In this document: piece by piece, positions 8,973 through 18,598 of the stretch
Layout of the letters: every line of letters begins with the position of its first letter
How positions within the stretch are numbered: position 1 is the first letter of the stretch
Assembly: GCA_902775345.1 (NCBI GenBank)
Contig: CACYLW010000004.1
Coordinates: forward strand, 1-64,000
Reading direction: 5' to 3'
From: an uncultured Eubacteriales bacterium
Lineage (GTDB): Bacteria; Bacillota; Clostridia; Peptostreptococcales; Anaerovoracaceae
DNA: 64,000 nucleotides
The notes under the pieces: model-generated
The model's input: only the letters and a program-made list of their open reading frames with translations
Told to the model about the DNA's origin: nothing
The model's database searches: none
Position numbers and translations under genes: made by a program

Positions 8973-10559
8973 CTACTGTCTGTGTCCGCTACTGAACAGT
9001 TTTGCTTTCATTATGCCGAGCAATCTTTTGATAATGCTTCTCAGATAGCGGCTTTCTTCTGTCTTCCAGTAGATCAGTATGTAAACCGTAGGTACTGTTA
9101 ATACTACGATAACCGCATGAATTATAACGGATATCCAGCTGTATCCGGTCAGGAGCCATGAGCAGATCCACATGTCGAAAGCTCCTGTCAGGACAAGTAT
9201 CAGCAGATATACCGCGTTCTTTTTATAGTAAGCTGAGACCGGCTTGTAATTATTGAAGCTGTACTGATGTATTATCTTCGGGTCTATCGACAGATTTGTC
9301 ATCGTATCTGCAAGGATAGTTCCGATAACTACACCATATATGCCTATGAACTGAACCAGCACTATCGATGCTGTCAGATTGATGATGATGCTGAGTATCG
9401 GTCTCTTCCACGCCTGTCTGAAGACTCCGGTCACCGTTCTTATCTGGCCAAGGTTCTGCTTTAATCCGTTCGTAAGTATTTCAAGTCCTACGAGCACGGA
9501 GAACGGCTTGGCTATAACATAATCCGTTCCGATCCATGCTGTCAAAAGCTCATCCGCGCATACCGAAACGCCTACCGCCGCAGTACCATACAGAATTATC
9601 GTGAGATAGTTCATGGTTTCAAAGAATCTGTACTTTGTTTCTATTCCTTCAGTGGCAAACAGGTTTCCCGTACTTGCCTTAACGGCAGAATAGAGCTGTC
9701 TCAGATATGTCCTTATGGTTGTGTAGAACAGAAGATAGTTGGAATACAGGCCGACCATCTCCATTCCGCAGAAGCCTCCCAGAACCATGTTGTCGGTTGC
9801 CTTAAGCACCGTTCCGTTCACCTTGTAGATGAACAGCGCGCCGCAGTCCTTGAACAGATCCCATATCTCCTCCCTGCTGATGCTGTCCGGCTCAGCCGAA
9901 AAGAACTGAGGATAATACTTTGTTGCTATGAAAGCATTGACATAGTTCTTCAGGATCGTGAAAGCCACTGCCGCCGCCGTGAATATGACAAAGTTTTTGA
10001 ACAGTATCAGGATCAGTATCTGTGTAACGTTGGACACTATATTAACGGCATAATCCGCAACATTCAGGATATACTGCTTCTGGTTCGCCTTCATGATCGC
10101 TGAGCGGTATGCAAAGAACATATACGACGATACCGTCTGCAGCAGATAGAGAATGAATATCAGCGGCGCGTTGATCCCTATCACGGCAAGCTTGTCATAG
10201 TCCTTGATCAGGAAAGGAAGCGCCGGGATCAGGAGCAGTCCCAGTACCAGAATGACCAGGGCGACTCCGCGGTAAGCGGCTTTATAAAACTTCATCAGCA
10301 TCCTGACCCGTTTCTCGTCATTTTCTGCCAGAGGCTTATAAAGCTTGAAATTGATCGCGGTGTCAAAGCCCAGTTCAGTCAAAGAAAGCATATTAAGAAC
10401 GTCGGCAAAATAGCCGTTGACTCCAAGATATGCTTTTCCTAAAACGCTGATGAATACTGTACGGACAGCAAATCTGAAAATAGTGATCAGCAGCTGCCCG
10501 CCTAAGCTTGACAGCAGATTCAGTATTGAGTTTCCTGTCCGTGATTTCTTTTTCGCCAT
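8973..10559 (-). CDS. Polysaccharide flippase (Wzx/MATE-like)
   Basis: This 528-residue protein has 12-14 predicted membrane helices and the N-terminal polysaccharide-biosynthesis layout (SILNLLSSLGGQLLITIFRFAV then a helix-rich core). It would move undecaprenyl-linked repeat units to the outer leaflet. It is the only flippase-like gene in the locus, which fits a Wzx/Wzy route. It has a good GGGAGG ribosome site. It begins 36 nt downstream of the GNAT gene. The C-terminal tail after the last helix is basic. Substrate is unknown. Confidence 0.85.
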   Translation of the reverse strand: MAKKKSRTGNSILNLLSSLGGQLLITIFRFAVRTVFISVLGKAYLGVNGYFADVLNMLSLTELGFDTAINFKLYKPLAENDEKRVRMLMKFYKAAYRGVALVILVLGLLLIPALPFLIKDYDKLAVIGINAPLIFILYLLQTVSSYMFFAYRSAIMKANQKQYILNVADYAVNIVSNVTQILILILFKNFVIFTAAAVAFTILKNYVNAFIATKYYPQFFSAEPDSISREEIWDLFKDCGALFIYKVNGTVLKATDNMVLGGFCGMEMVGLYSNYLLFYTTIRTYLRQLYSAVKASTGNLFATEGIETKYRFFETMNYLTIILYGTAAVGVSVCADELLTAWIGTDYVIAKPFSVLVGLEILTNGLKQNLGQIRTVTGVFRQAWKRPILSIIINLTASIVLVQFIGIYGVVIGTILADTMTNLSIDPKIIHQYSFNNYKPVSAYYKKNAVYLLILVLTGAFDMWICSWLLTGYSWISVIIHAVIVVLTVPTVYILIYWKTEESRYLRSIIKRLLGIMKAKLFSSGHRQ

Positions 10560-10595
10560 GTATCCTCCCTACTTACGCATGCTGCTGAAAAAATC

Positions 10596-11168
10596 CTATT
10601 TGCTGCGAATGGAAGTATAGGTTCTTTTGAACAGATAATAAGCCTTGCATATAGCAGCTGCAGGAGGTTTAACTCCGATCCATCTCGCCATCCTGACCGA
10701 TGGATGTCTTACGCTCCGGAACTTCATGTAATCCACTATTATAAAGCCGTTTTTCACAGCAGTAGCTATGGCAGCAGCATTGTTATAGGCAGTAGTCCAT
10801 ACCGCGGTTTTGATTCCATGATCTCCCGCCCATCCGAGACAGCAGCTGATAAGTCTGGATGCGATACCATTCCCCGCAAATTCGGGATATACGGCAATGA
10901 ATCTCAGATCCGCGCATCCGCCTTTTACATACCAGCCCTTTTTCTTTGTCGGAGCAACCATCATGATTCCCGCAAGGCGGTCTTCATATGTTGCGGTAAA
11001 CACCGTTCCTTCTCCCATTTTCTTAAGGAACTCCTCTTTGCTGACGTTTGTGGTGTCGAAGTCAACGGCCTCGTTTCCGGCATGTGCCGCCACAAGCAGT
11101 TCATGTATCTGTTCGAAATCGATCGTTTCGTCCAGCTCACGATAGACTATTTTTTCTCTTTCTATCAT
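10596..11168 (-). CDS. GNAT-family N-acetyltransferase
   Basis: This 190-residue protein has the GNAT acetyl-CoA core: a beta-strand with LRFIAVYPEFAGNGIASRLI, which contains the variant Q/RxxGxG/A loop as AGNGIA, followed by WTTAYNNAAAIATAVKNGF. The family transfers an acetyl group from acetyl-CoA to an amine. Its start is 2 nt after the stop of the tandem ATP-grasp gene, so the two are probably made together. An amino sugar or a ligated amino acid is a reasonable acceptor, but the sequence does not show which. Confidence 0.75.
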   Translation of the reverse strand: MIEREKIVYRELDETIDFEQIHELLVAAHAGNEAVDFDTTNVSKEEFLKKMGEGTVFTATYEDRLAGIMMVAPTKKKGWYVKGGCADLRFIAVYPEFAGNGIASRLISCCLGWAGDHGIKTAVWTTAYNNAAAIATAVKNGFIIVDYMKFRSVRHPSVRMARWIGVKPPAAAICKAYYLFKRTYTSIRSK

Positions 11169-11170
11169 TG

Positions 11171-13630
11171 TCAGGCCTTTTTCCTTGAAACTCTCTTTCT
11201 GATCTTTTTAGCAGTTTTTATGCTCTTTGAAGCTATTTTTTTGATTACTGTTCTGACTTTGATCTTATTGCCGGAAGTTATATACTTCCTGAACTCTGCG
11301 CCCGGAGCCGGGTCATCAGGATCATCCAGCAGGAGGATATCAACAGTTCTGTATAACTCCTCCATTTCTTCCTTCTTCATGTACCCCTTATTGACATCTT
11401 CCCAGGCTGCCTTCTCATAGAGGAAAGTTTTATGCAGCGTGATCTCCGGGGAAGAGTCATATTCCTCTCCGGCAACGGCACTGATGAGGATATCCGGGAG
11501 ATTGACTCCTGAAGCGTAGTACGAGTAGTTAGGTCCTCCGCTTCTCAGATTTATCTCGTTGAAGTAGATCTTATCTCCGACGCAGAACACTTCCATGTCA
11601 AACATTCCCGTATAGTGCATTCTCCTGAGCGTATTGAAGAGAGGATCGAGCGCCGGCTCTATCATCTCGTTTTCAACAAGTTCGCCGCACAGGGTCACTC
11701 CGCGTTCATTCTGCGCCACATTAAGCTTTTTAACTATGGCAGGAAGTATTATTTCCTGATCGAGGCACAGTCCCGACATGGAATACTCCTGAGTGATCGG
11801 CAGGAACTCCTGTATCAGCACGGAACGGTCAGCCTTGGCTGCCTGAAGCTCTTTCAGCTTATCCTGAAGTGCCTTTTCGGAATCGCACGCGCCTATCTCT
11901 TTTTTATAGCCCTGTGCGCTTACCAGAGGTTTTACAAAGCACGGGTAAACCATGTCTTCAGGGATCACTGCGTCGCTCAGTCCCACTACCCACTCTTTTG
12001 CAACAGGAAAACCGCACTCTTTAGCGATCTCAGCCTGAACGTTCTTATCCATCAGTTCAGTTATTTTTCCCTGCTCCTTGCTGCCTGCGTACGGGTAATA
12101 GAATCCCTCGAGTTTATCAAGGTTCCTGTCTATCACGGATGCGGCATAGTCGTCAATAGGGAAGATGAAGTATTTTTCCTTTTCTGCGGAATACTCGCGC
12201 AGAATGGTATCTATGATCTCATCGTCTTTTCTTCCATGGATCACTATTGTACGGTTGACATACTTGCTGCATGATACGACTTTTGATACTCCCGGCCTTC
12301 CTTCAGCATATATCAGGTCTATATTGTAACCGGCCTTACCCAGGGAGCGGACTATTCCGAGAGTCGTGGAATATGTCTTTGTAACGATTATTACATTCAG
12401 TTTCTTTTGTCCTGTCTTTTTTTTCTGTCCTGACTCTTTTTTCGGCCTGTTTCCCTTTTTTATGAGATCCTGTATCCTCGCCTTTGTGACAAAGCCGCGG
12501 AATACGTTATACGGTCCGTGATCTTCCTTAAAGTTGATAAAGCCATAGTCTGCAGCCTTCATGTTTTCACGGTATTTCTTCCATGATATGAATCCTGCCG
12601 CATAGTCCTCTAAATTCACCTTTTCGTTTATGCAGGTTATGCTGCCTTCAAAATGTTCATCCTTTATAGGAATGTCCTTTGCCAGACAGTTGATAACCAT
12701 TCCCGGAAGGTTATAGCCTGCTCTGACGGCAGCAAAGCCGAAAGCTCCCAGCCTCAGATTCAGTTCGTTGAAGTATACTTTTCCGTTCGCTTCGTAAAGG
12801 TCTATATCGAAAAGGCCCTTAAACTGCACTTCTTTCATGAACGCCTGCAGCTTTTCCTTAAGATCTCCGAACGGCTTTAAGGATGAATAGGACCCTAAAA
12901 GCGTGACTCCGTTATGCGCTCCGTGTCCGATCGACTTCTTTGTCACGATGCCCGGGATGATGGAAGTTGTTCCGTCGCTTGCGCCGAGAATTCCGTACTC
13001 CGTTTCGATCTCTATGTATTGCTCAACAAGTATAGGGCAGTCCGCTTTCGACGCTACATACGCGACCACTTCTGTCAGTTCTGCTTCGTTGTCGCATCTT
13101 TTCATGCAGTTTTTATTGAAGAGTATGCTTATCTGCGGCTTTGTGAATACCGGATACTCTATTCCCTCAGGGATGAAATACTTTCCGTCTTTTATATCCA
13201 CGATCCAGCCTTTTGCAACGTTCAGACCCACCTTCTCTGCCAGAGACTTCTGTGTATTTTTGTCCATCATCCGGATGACTTCGCCCTGCGTCTGACAGAT
13301 ATTAGGCATTATGAAGAATTCCTTCAATAAATCATAATTGCGGTCGATCGTCGACGCACCAAAGTCATCCGTAGGAAGAATGATCTGCTTTTCATTTTTA
13401 TCTGCGCATTTCGTCAGCAGGACATGCATCAGAGATTCTTCGGTCTGCTCTGCAAATAACTGCTCCCCGACATATTTGCTGGAGCGTATCACGGAAAACC
13501 TGTCGTTCTCTTTTTTCTTTGTGATTTTTCTTACTATTCTGACAACGGTAACGGAACTATCCGCCATGCCGGCGCCTCTGATCATTCCCAACAGGGAACT
13601 GTAATTTCTGCCTATTATGATCACATTCAT
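11171..13630 (-). CDS. Tandem ATP-grasp ligase (two complete ATP-grasp units)
   Basis: The 819-residue protein is an internal duplication. Residues 1 to about 395 and about 414-790 each begin with a Rossmann-like strand (NVIIIGRNYSS and NVIIVTKTYST) and contain a PxDD[FY]xASxIDRN segment. Each then has an ATP-grasp fold ending in FNELNLRLG or FNEINLRSG, with the Mg/ATP-binding E and N. The two are joined by a Lys/Gly/Gln-rich linker, and the C-terminus is strongly basic. ATP-grasp enzymes of this type join a carboxylate to an amine through an acyl-phosphate. The block FNEINLR...ASGVNLP resembles D-aspartate-ligase-like enzymes that add amino acids to cell-wall precursors. In this locus it probably adds amino acids, or makes a short peptide, on an amino sugar. 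Both halves look intact. Confidence 0.8.
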   Translation of the reverse strand: MNVIIIGRNYSSLLGMIRGAGMADSSVTVVRIVRKITKKKENDRFSVIRSSKYVGEQLFAEQTEESLMHVLLTKCADKNEKQIILPTDDFGASTIDRNYDLLKEFFIMPNICQTQGEVIRMMDKNTQKSLAEKVGLNVAKGWIVDIKDGKYFIPEGIEYPVFTKPQISILFNKNCMKRCDNEAELTEVVAYVASKADCPILVEQYIEIETEYGILGASDGTTSIIPGIVTKKSIGHGAHNGVTLLGSYSSLKPFGDLKEKLQAFMKEVQFKGLFDIDLYEANGKVYFNELNLRLGAFGFAAVRAGYNLPGMVINCLAKDIPIKDEHFEGSITCINEKVNLEDYAAGFISWKKYRENMKAADYGFINFKEDHGPYNVFRGFVTKARIQDLIKKGNRPKKESGQKKKTGQKKLNVIIVTKTYSTTLGIVRSLGKAGYNIDLIYAEGRPGVSKVVSCSKYVNRTIVIHGRKDDEIIDTILREYSAEKEKYFIFPIDDYAASVIDRNLDKLEGFYYPYAGSKEQGKITELMDKNVQAEIAKECGFPVAKEWVVGLSDAVIPEDMVYPCFVKPLVSAQGYKKEIGACDSEKALQDKLKELQAAKADRSVLIQEFLPITQEYSMSGLCLDQEIILPAIVKKLNVAQNERGVTLCGELVENEMIEPALDPLFNTLRRMHYTGMFDMEVFCVGDKIYFNEINLRSGGPNYSYYASGVNLPDILISAVAGEEYDSSPEITLHKTFLYEKAAWEDVNKGYMKKEEMEELYRTVDILLLDDPDDPAPGAEFRKYITSGNKIKVRTVIKKIASKSIKTAKKIRKRVSRKKA

Positions 13631-13666
13631 TGCTCTGTATCCTTTCCCTTTTACAGTACCGGCTGA

Positions 13667-14923
13667 TCACAGACCGAAGTGCCTGCATATCCTTTCGCAG
13701 TAATTATCGCAGGGATTATGTACCTCGCCCATTATCCTGTTCCGGTCTTCTTTGTGTCTGTCTATATCAGCTGTCACATCATCAATAAAGGAGCTGAGGT
13801 CTTCGGAATTATAGATATGATCTCCCGGCATGTACCTGAGCGGATCGTCAAATACAAAACCCTGCGCGTCTTTGTACTCGTTGAAGTCGTCCAGCGTAAA
13901 GCCCATAGGCTTGTCAACAAGCATGAAATCTATGGCCACCGAGGAGTAATCGGTGATCAGCCCGTCCACGAGCGAAAGCAGGCTGTACAGGCTTGCTCCG
14001 GCATCCCTGAGATCACTGTCATCGATGAACCGGACAGCCCTGAGATCGAGGTCTTCGCACTTATAGCGGAGCTGATAATGATGTCTCTTTATGCAAATCA
14101 CTATGTTCTTATCTGCACAGAGCCTGTCAAGCTTCAGAAGTTCTTCTTCGGACTTCAGTATAGGCAGCTCAAAAAAGCCTTTGATCTTCGAAACGGCAAA
14201 CTGGCTGAGTTCCGTTTTTCTGTAGGTAGGCATCCATATCAGAAGTTTTTCTGCGCCGCCTTTAAGATTCCTGTAAAAATTCATTGTCTCATCTGAGACT
14301 TCCCTGAATTCGTCGTATCTCGGATAGCCGATAGTCAGAATCTTATCCCTGCTGCAGGCCCAGAAGGCGCTCTTTGTATCAATAAATACCTTTCCCGGTA
14401 CCAGGGCATAGTCAATAGGGTTCTCCTTTTCCCACGAAGCAGTAGACTTGATGTTCTTATACCCGCAGCCGTGCCATAGGTTCACGACAGTTTGTCCCGG
14501 GATCTTCTTCAGATTGTGAAGCGGTGAGTCATGCGTGAAAAACACGTATTTACTTGACATCAGGTTCTTCAGGGCCTCACGCGAGAGCCCTGCGTGCCAC
14601 GCGGAATACTTGCTGCAGAAAATTGTCCGTTCATCTTCCGTGAAAGACTCCGCATCCGAGTCGACCAGCCATACAAAGCTGTAGTTCTCCTCACTTCTGT
14701 GGTCTTTAAGATACCTGTAAAGATAGTATGCGTTGTCTGAGAAGTCCGGTTTGGACATAAATAAAATCTGTTTGCTGTTGATTCCCTTCTTAGTATAGAT
14801 AGCTTTCAGCGAGGGAAGCGCCGGAGCCCAGAAAACCTGTCCTGTAACCATTTTCGCGACAGGTCCGATACCGTCTTTCTTTATGGAATTGCGCATTCTT
14901 TTCAGTATCAGTGAAATATTCAT
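13667..14923 (-). CDS. CDP-glycerol glycerophosphotransferase family protein
   Basis: This protein of about 418 residues has the TagB/TagF family blocks: VVNLWHGCGYKNIK, GYPRYDEF, IWMPTYRKTE, IKRHHYQ and ITDYSSVAIDFM. It should transfer glycerol-phosphate (or a related polyol phosphate) from a CDP-donor to a lipid-linked glycan at the membrane. I prefer the ATG at 14923, which has GGAAGG about 10 nt upstream; an in-frame TTG at 14950 is possible. It follows the pyruvyl-transferase gene closely. With the fused transferase at 94 and TagD at 8513 it shows that the polymer contains polyol-phosphate. Confidence 0.85.
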   Translation of the reverse strand: MNISLILKRMRNSIKKDGIGPVAKMVTGQVFWAPALPSLKAIYTKKGINSKQILFMSKPDFSDNAYYLYRYLKDHRSEENYSFVWLVDSDAESFTEDERTIFCSKYSAWHAGLSREALKNLMSSKYVFFTHDSPLHNLKKIPGQTVVNLWHGCGYKNIKSTASWEKENPIDYALVPGKVFIDTKSAFWACSRDKILTIGYPRYDEFREVSDETMNFYRNLKGGAEKLLIWMPTYRKTELSQFAVSKIKGFFELPILKSEEELLKLDRLCADKNIVICIKRHHYQLRYKCEDLDLRAVRFIDDSDLRDAGASLYSLLSLVDGLITDYSSVAIDFMLVDKPMGFTLDDFNEYKDAQGFVFDDPLRYMPGDHIYNSEDLSSFIDDVTADIDRHKEDRNRIMGEVHNPCDNYCERICRHFGL

Positions 14924-14961
14924 ATCCTTACAGCCTTCCGCTTTTACCAACGAGTGTCAAC

Positions 14962-16155
14962 CTATTTATCGCAGCCGGTCTCATCTTCCGGATGATGAGG
15001 GATCTCTTCACCCTTTTTCCCGGCAAGAGCCAGTTCAAGATACTCTGCGGAATGGCACCTTAAGACATCCAATACTTTATCGACTGCGTCGTAATCGATA
15101 GGTCTCTCAAGGGAGTAGTCGTCCCTTCCGTATAATCTGTGCGACAATCCCAGTTTGCAGAGCAGATCGGTCATCCTCTTGCCTCTTGTCGAATGAGTAA
15201 CGGTGATAAAGTCTTTTTTATAGATAATGGAAAAGGCCGTTCCGTGGAAGGAATTCGTCACTACGCATTCAGCATTTTTGATGAGCGACAGGAACCTGTC
15301 CGGTCCGTAACCGGACACTACATCAACGGAACCCTTCAGCTTCAGCCATTTTGGTGATCCGTTGATCACGCGGCAGTTGTATTTTCTGACGGCCTCCTGT
15401 ACAGCTTTTATAAGCGAAGGATTTGTTTCGAATCCATACACAAAAATATACGGCTGCTCCGGAACAAAATCGTCTTCAACATCTGCGTACTGCTCTTCAC
15501 AGAGCAGGAGCGTCGGATCGATACAGATGTGGACATCACGCCCGGTGGCATCGATGTCTTCCCTGCTGTACTCCCTGATGGACACCGCGTCCAGCCCTTT
15601 GCACAGTTCCTTCAGCTGCAGTAAGGTTTCCGGAGTATGAGTTTTCCCCATGCTTACGGCATATGTAATCCTGCGTGTTTCAGGAGCACCGAAATCCAGA
15701 AAGTATGCCTTGTCAAATTCCTGATTGGTCAGGTCGGGATTCCATACCTGGTCGCTTCCGCTGATGTACGCGTCGAATGCCGGCGGCGCGCTCTGCAGCT
15801 CCTCTAAAGTCCTGTATTCTTCAGTCAGCCTGAGGTTCTTCCTGTCGAATGCGAGAAAGGCCTTCTGGTTCTTCCTGTCTATTCCGCTGAGATTCCAGTA
15901 CATGCAACGGAGAAAACTGCGTGCCGTAAGGTATGACCGCGTAGTTGCCTTCCGTTCCTTAAACTTTTTCCAGAACACGCCCGAATAAACGAGCGGATCG
16001 CGCCACGCAGCATGCATGACCGTATGATACTTCGGACGGTAGTCGATCACATAGGCTTCATGGCCCTTCGATTCCAGGAACTTCTGCATTGCGCAACACT
16101 GAAGGACTGCGCCCTGATTAAATACAAAGTGGAAAGTAATGATGCCGATTTTCAT
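14962..16155 (-). CDS. Polysaccharide pyruvyl transferase family protein
   Basis: This 397-residue protein has the family layout: N-terminal KIGIITFHFVFNQGAVLQC, YISGSDQVWNPDLT in the middle, and VTNSFHGTAFSIIY in the C-terminal half. These are conserved blocks of the CsaB/PssM-like pyruvyl transferases. These enzymes put a ketal-linked pyruvate from phosphoenolpyruvate onto a sugar and so give the polymer negative charge. Some family members in other loci have different roles, so pyruvylation is likely but not certain. The ATG has a strong TGGAGG site 6 nt upstream. Confidence 0.82.
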   Translation of the reverse strand: MKIGIITFHFVFNQGAVLQCCAMQKFLESKGHEAYVIDYRPKYHTVMHAAWRDPLVYSGVFWKKFKERKATTRSYLTARSFLRCMYWNLSGIDRKNQKAFLAFDRKNLRLTEEYRTLEELQSAPPAFDAYISGSDQVWNPDLTNQEFDKAYFLDFGAPETRRITYAVSMGKTHTPETLLQLKELCKGLDAVSIREYSREDIDATGRDVHICIDPTLLLCEEQYADVEDDFVPEQPYIFVYGFETNPSLIKAVQEAVRKYNCRVINGSPKWLKLKGSVDVVSGYGPDRFLSLIKNAECVVTNSFHGTAFSIIYKKDFITVTHSTRGKRMTDLLCKLGLSHRLYGRDDYSLERPIDYDAVDKVLDVLRCHSAEYLELALAGKKGEEIPHHPEDETGCDK

Positions 16156-16173
16156 TTCATCCTCCAGGCAATT

Positions 16174-17472
16174 CTATCGTTTATACAGAGGATCTCTTAA
16201 TGTTGTATATGCCGCTATTATCAGACAGGAAAACAGATACATTATCTGAAAATGCGGATCATACAGCGGATTTCCGGTCAGTCCGTAAAAGAGAAAGTAC
16301 GTCTGGTATGCGAAGGAGAACAGTAAAAGCTGTCTCCATCCCGTGGTATCAGGATCGTTTTTCCTGACGCAATCGCAGTATGCGATACGCGTCGTGTTCC
16401 AGAACAGCAGAAAAGTCGAGACAAACACGATGAATCCTGCGATCCCTGTCTCGGCGAGCAGCTGCAGATATATGTCGTGCGTTTCCAGTTCCTTTGCAAC
16501 AGTAACATTACCCACAACAGTAGTCCTGAACCTTCCCCAGCCTATGCCGAACAGAGGGTTCTTTCTGAACAGTTCAAGAGCCCACACATAAAGTCTCGAC
16601 CTTCCTGAAGTAACGTCTTCTCCTTCTCCATAGGCTTTTATCGAATCGAACGTTCTCCCGATTATCGGAATGGACGCCAGCGCGTCTCTGAACATCCAGA
16701 GAAACAGAAGTCCGGCAATGCCAAGCAGGAACAGCTTCCAGTATCTTTTGAACTTCCTTGATCCGCTGACAGGCGCCAGGTAGCAAAGGATCACAGTCGC
16801 GACCAGGAATACCGCCGGTCCCCTCTTGCCGGTCATTACCAGTGCCGCCAGCAGCAGAAGAGGCATGATCGCGTCCCTGAGCCGGAGACGCTTCGCTCCG
16901 GCCGTTCCCGACAGCATCGCGACCAGACCTGCAATGATATACCCGGCAGAAAAGCCTGTATTCAGCGTAAACCCGGATCTCTCGCCCGATACAAGAGCTG
17001 CCCTGTATGCAGAAGGGAAGAAGACAATAATCAGCCTGTACAGCGGCGGTATGAATATCTGCAGCAATACTCCGGCAGCAAAAAAGATCGCCAGCGCCTT
17101 TATTACAGACAGACAGCGCAGATACTCATTTTCGTCTCCCGAGTTGAAAACAATGAGAAGAAGTCCGCATGTAAACACTATAATATCCAGCAAGGCACCG
17201 TTTGATCTCTGCGAGTGCAGAAAGCTGAATACGATCATAGCAGCGGCAAAGAACCATGCCTGTGTAAGCCAGTTGCCCCTTATCACGGTCTTTCTGTTCG
17301 AAACAACACAGATCATGGTAAATACAGCAAGAAGGATCGCATATGCGTATCCCGAAAACAATCTGGTAAAAAGATGCAGCAAAAATGACAGCACTATAAT
17401 GAGCGTAAGCCCCAGTGCGGACATGTCTACTGCATATCTGTTATTTAATTTGGGAGGCTTGGAGTAGTCCAC
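16174..17472 (-). CDS. Second O-antigen ligase/polymerase family membrane protein
   Basis: This 432-residue protein has 10-12 membrane helices and the signature LETHDIYLQLLAETGI, which contains the outer-loop histidine of the O-antigen ligase family. The start codon is GTG at 17472, supported by AAAGGAGAG just before it; the preceding glycosyltransferase stops at 17474. Together with the paralogue at 4688 the locus has two polymerase/ligase-type proteins. One may polymerise and the other may join the polymer to a lipid or wall acceptor. Confidence 0.8.
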   Translation of the reverse strand: MDYSKPPKLNNRYAVDMSALGLTLIIVLSFLLHLFTRLFSGYAYAILLAVFTMICVVSNRKTVIRGNWLTQAWFFAAAMIVFSFLHSQRSNGALLDIIVFTCGLLLIVFNSGDENEYLRCLSVIKALAIFFAAGVLLQIFIPPLYRLIIVFFPSAYRAALVSGERSGFTLNTGFSAGYIIAGLVAMLSGTAGAKRLRLRDAIMPLLLLAALVMTGKRGPAVFLVATVILCYLAPVSGSRKFKRYWKLFLLGIAGLLFLWMFRDALASIPIIGRTFDSIKAYGEGEDVTSGRSRLYVWALELFRKNPLFGIGWGRFRTTVVGNVTVAKELETHDIYLQLLAETGIAGFIVFVSTFLLFWNTTRIAYCDCVRKNDPDTTGWRQLLLFSFAYQTYFLFYGLTGNPLYDPHFQIMYLFSCLIIAAYTTLRDPLYKR

Positions 17473-17473
17473 T

Positions 17474-18598
17474 CTACTCTCCTTTATATATCTCCATAAG
17501 TCTTTCTCTGATCACTTCCTCGGAATAATGAGTTTTCGCGAAGTTACTGATAAAGGACTTATCATAATCGTTCATGTGTGTGTATAAGTGTTTCAGCGCT
17601 TTTTTCAGCCCTTCAAAATCATCACAGGATATTTCGATTCCCAGCCGCTCGTCGAAATCCTCCATGACTGCCGCAGTGTTAGTGGTAATAGCGGTGAGCC
17701 CGCACGCCCAGGCTTCAATTATCGGAACTCCAAATGTTTCATATTTACTGTAGCTGACCAGGCTGTCACTGTTAGATACGATCTCTGCCGTAGTCTCACG
17801 GTCTTTTCTTCCCAGGACGTTTATCTGTTTTTCCATTTTCCTGGATATGATGGTCTTCTGAAGGCTGTCCATCTGTTCTCCGTCTCCGATGATGCTCAGC
17901 GTGATGTTGTCCTCGCCTGCAAAACATTCGGAAAAAGCCTCAATGATCTTGTCGAATTGTTTTAATTTTACAAGTCTGCCGACGGCAACGAATCTGAAGC
18001 CTTCATGCTTTTTTATTGACGGTCTGAAAAGAGCATTTACCACATTAGGAACCACTATGCCCTCTATACCGGTGAGATCCCGGACCGCGTTTTTCAGCGG
18101 CTTGCCCACACATATCAGTACATCCAGTATATCCTTGTATTTTTTGTACTCTCTCCGTTCTATAGCATCGAGCCTTTTATTAAGCACTTTCGACCAGTGC
18201 TCTGTAGCGATGATGCGGACTCCTTTTTCATGGTAAGCTTTCAGCGTATCCGCTATCATCAGCATCGACGGATAGTGGATATGTATCACATCCGGCAGTC
18301 CGCTCTTTCCTGAAACCTCATCAAAAAGTTTTTTCCACTTTTTATTCCTCTGCTTTATGAAGTACAGAGGATAGACACGCGGAGCAAAGAATGCGGACAG
18401 CACACTTACTTCAACGCCTTCATCATTCCAGGACTGCATGCCGCCCTTTTTTATTTTCTTTACCGGATGCAGAGAGCAGGCAAGATAATGCACTTCATTT
18501 CCGCCCCGGGCAAGCATCTTCGCCTGCTCCAGTTCAAAAGATCCCTGCATTCCGTTTTCAGGAAGAGGATAATTCCTTCCCAGCACCCATATTTTCAT
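17474..18598 (-). CDS. GT4-type glycosyltransferase
   Basis: The 374-residue protein has a GT-B fold. It has an N-terminal acceptor domain (MKIWVLGRNYPLPENGMQG) and a C-terminal donor domain with VAVGRLVKLKQFDKIIEAF and the EX7E motif in KYETFGVPIIEAWACG. This is a retaining GT4 enzyme that uses a nucleotide sugar at the cytoplasmic face of the membrane. It overlaps the upstream epimerase gene by 4 nt. Sugar and acceptor are unknown. Confidence 0.87.
   Translation of the reverse strand: MKIWVLGRNYPLPENGMQGSFELEQAKMLARGGNEVHYLACSLHPVKKIKKGGMQSWNDEGVEVSVLSAFFAPRVYPLYFIKQRNKKWKKLFDEVSGKSGLPDVIHIHYPSMLMIADTLKAYHEKGVRIIATEHWSKVLNKRLDAIERREYKKYKDILDVLICVGKPLKNAVRDLTGIEGIVVPNVVNALFRPSIKKHEGFRFVAVGRLVKLKQFDKIIEAFSECFAGEDNITLSIIGDGEQMDSLQKTIISRKMEKQINVLGRKDRETTAEIVSNSDSLVSYSKYETFGVPIIEAWACGLTAITTNTAAVMEDFDERLGIEISCDDFEGLKKALKHLYTHMNDYDKSFISNFAKTHYSEEVIRERLMEIYKGE

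Noticed and set aside
14924-14950. TTG start for the CDP-glycerol transferase at 13667
   Set aside because: The ATG at 14923 has a better placed GGAAGG; the extra nine residues are not conserved-looking.
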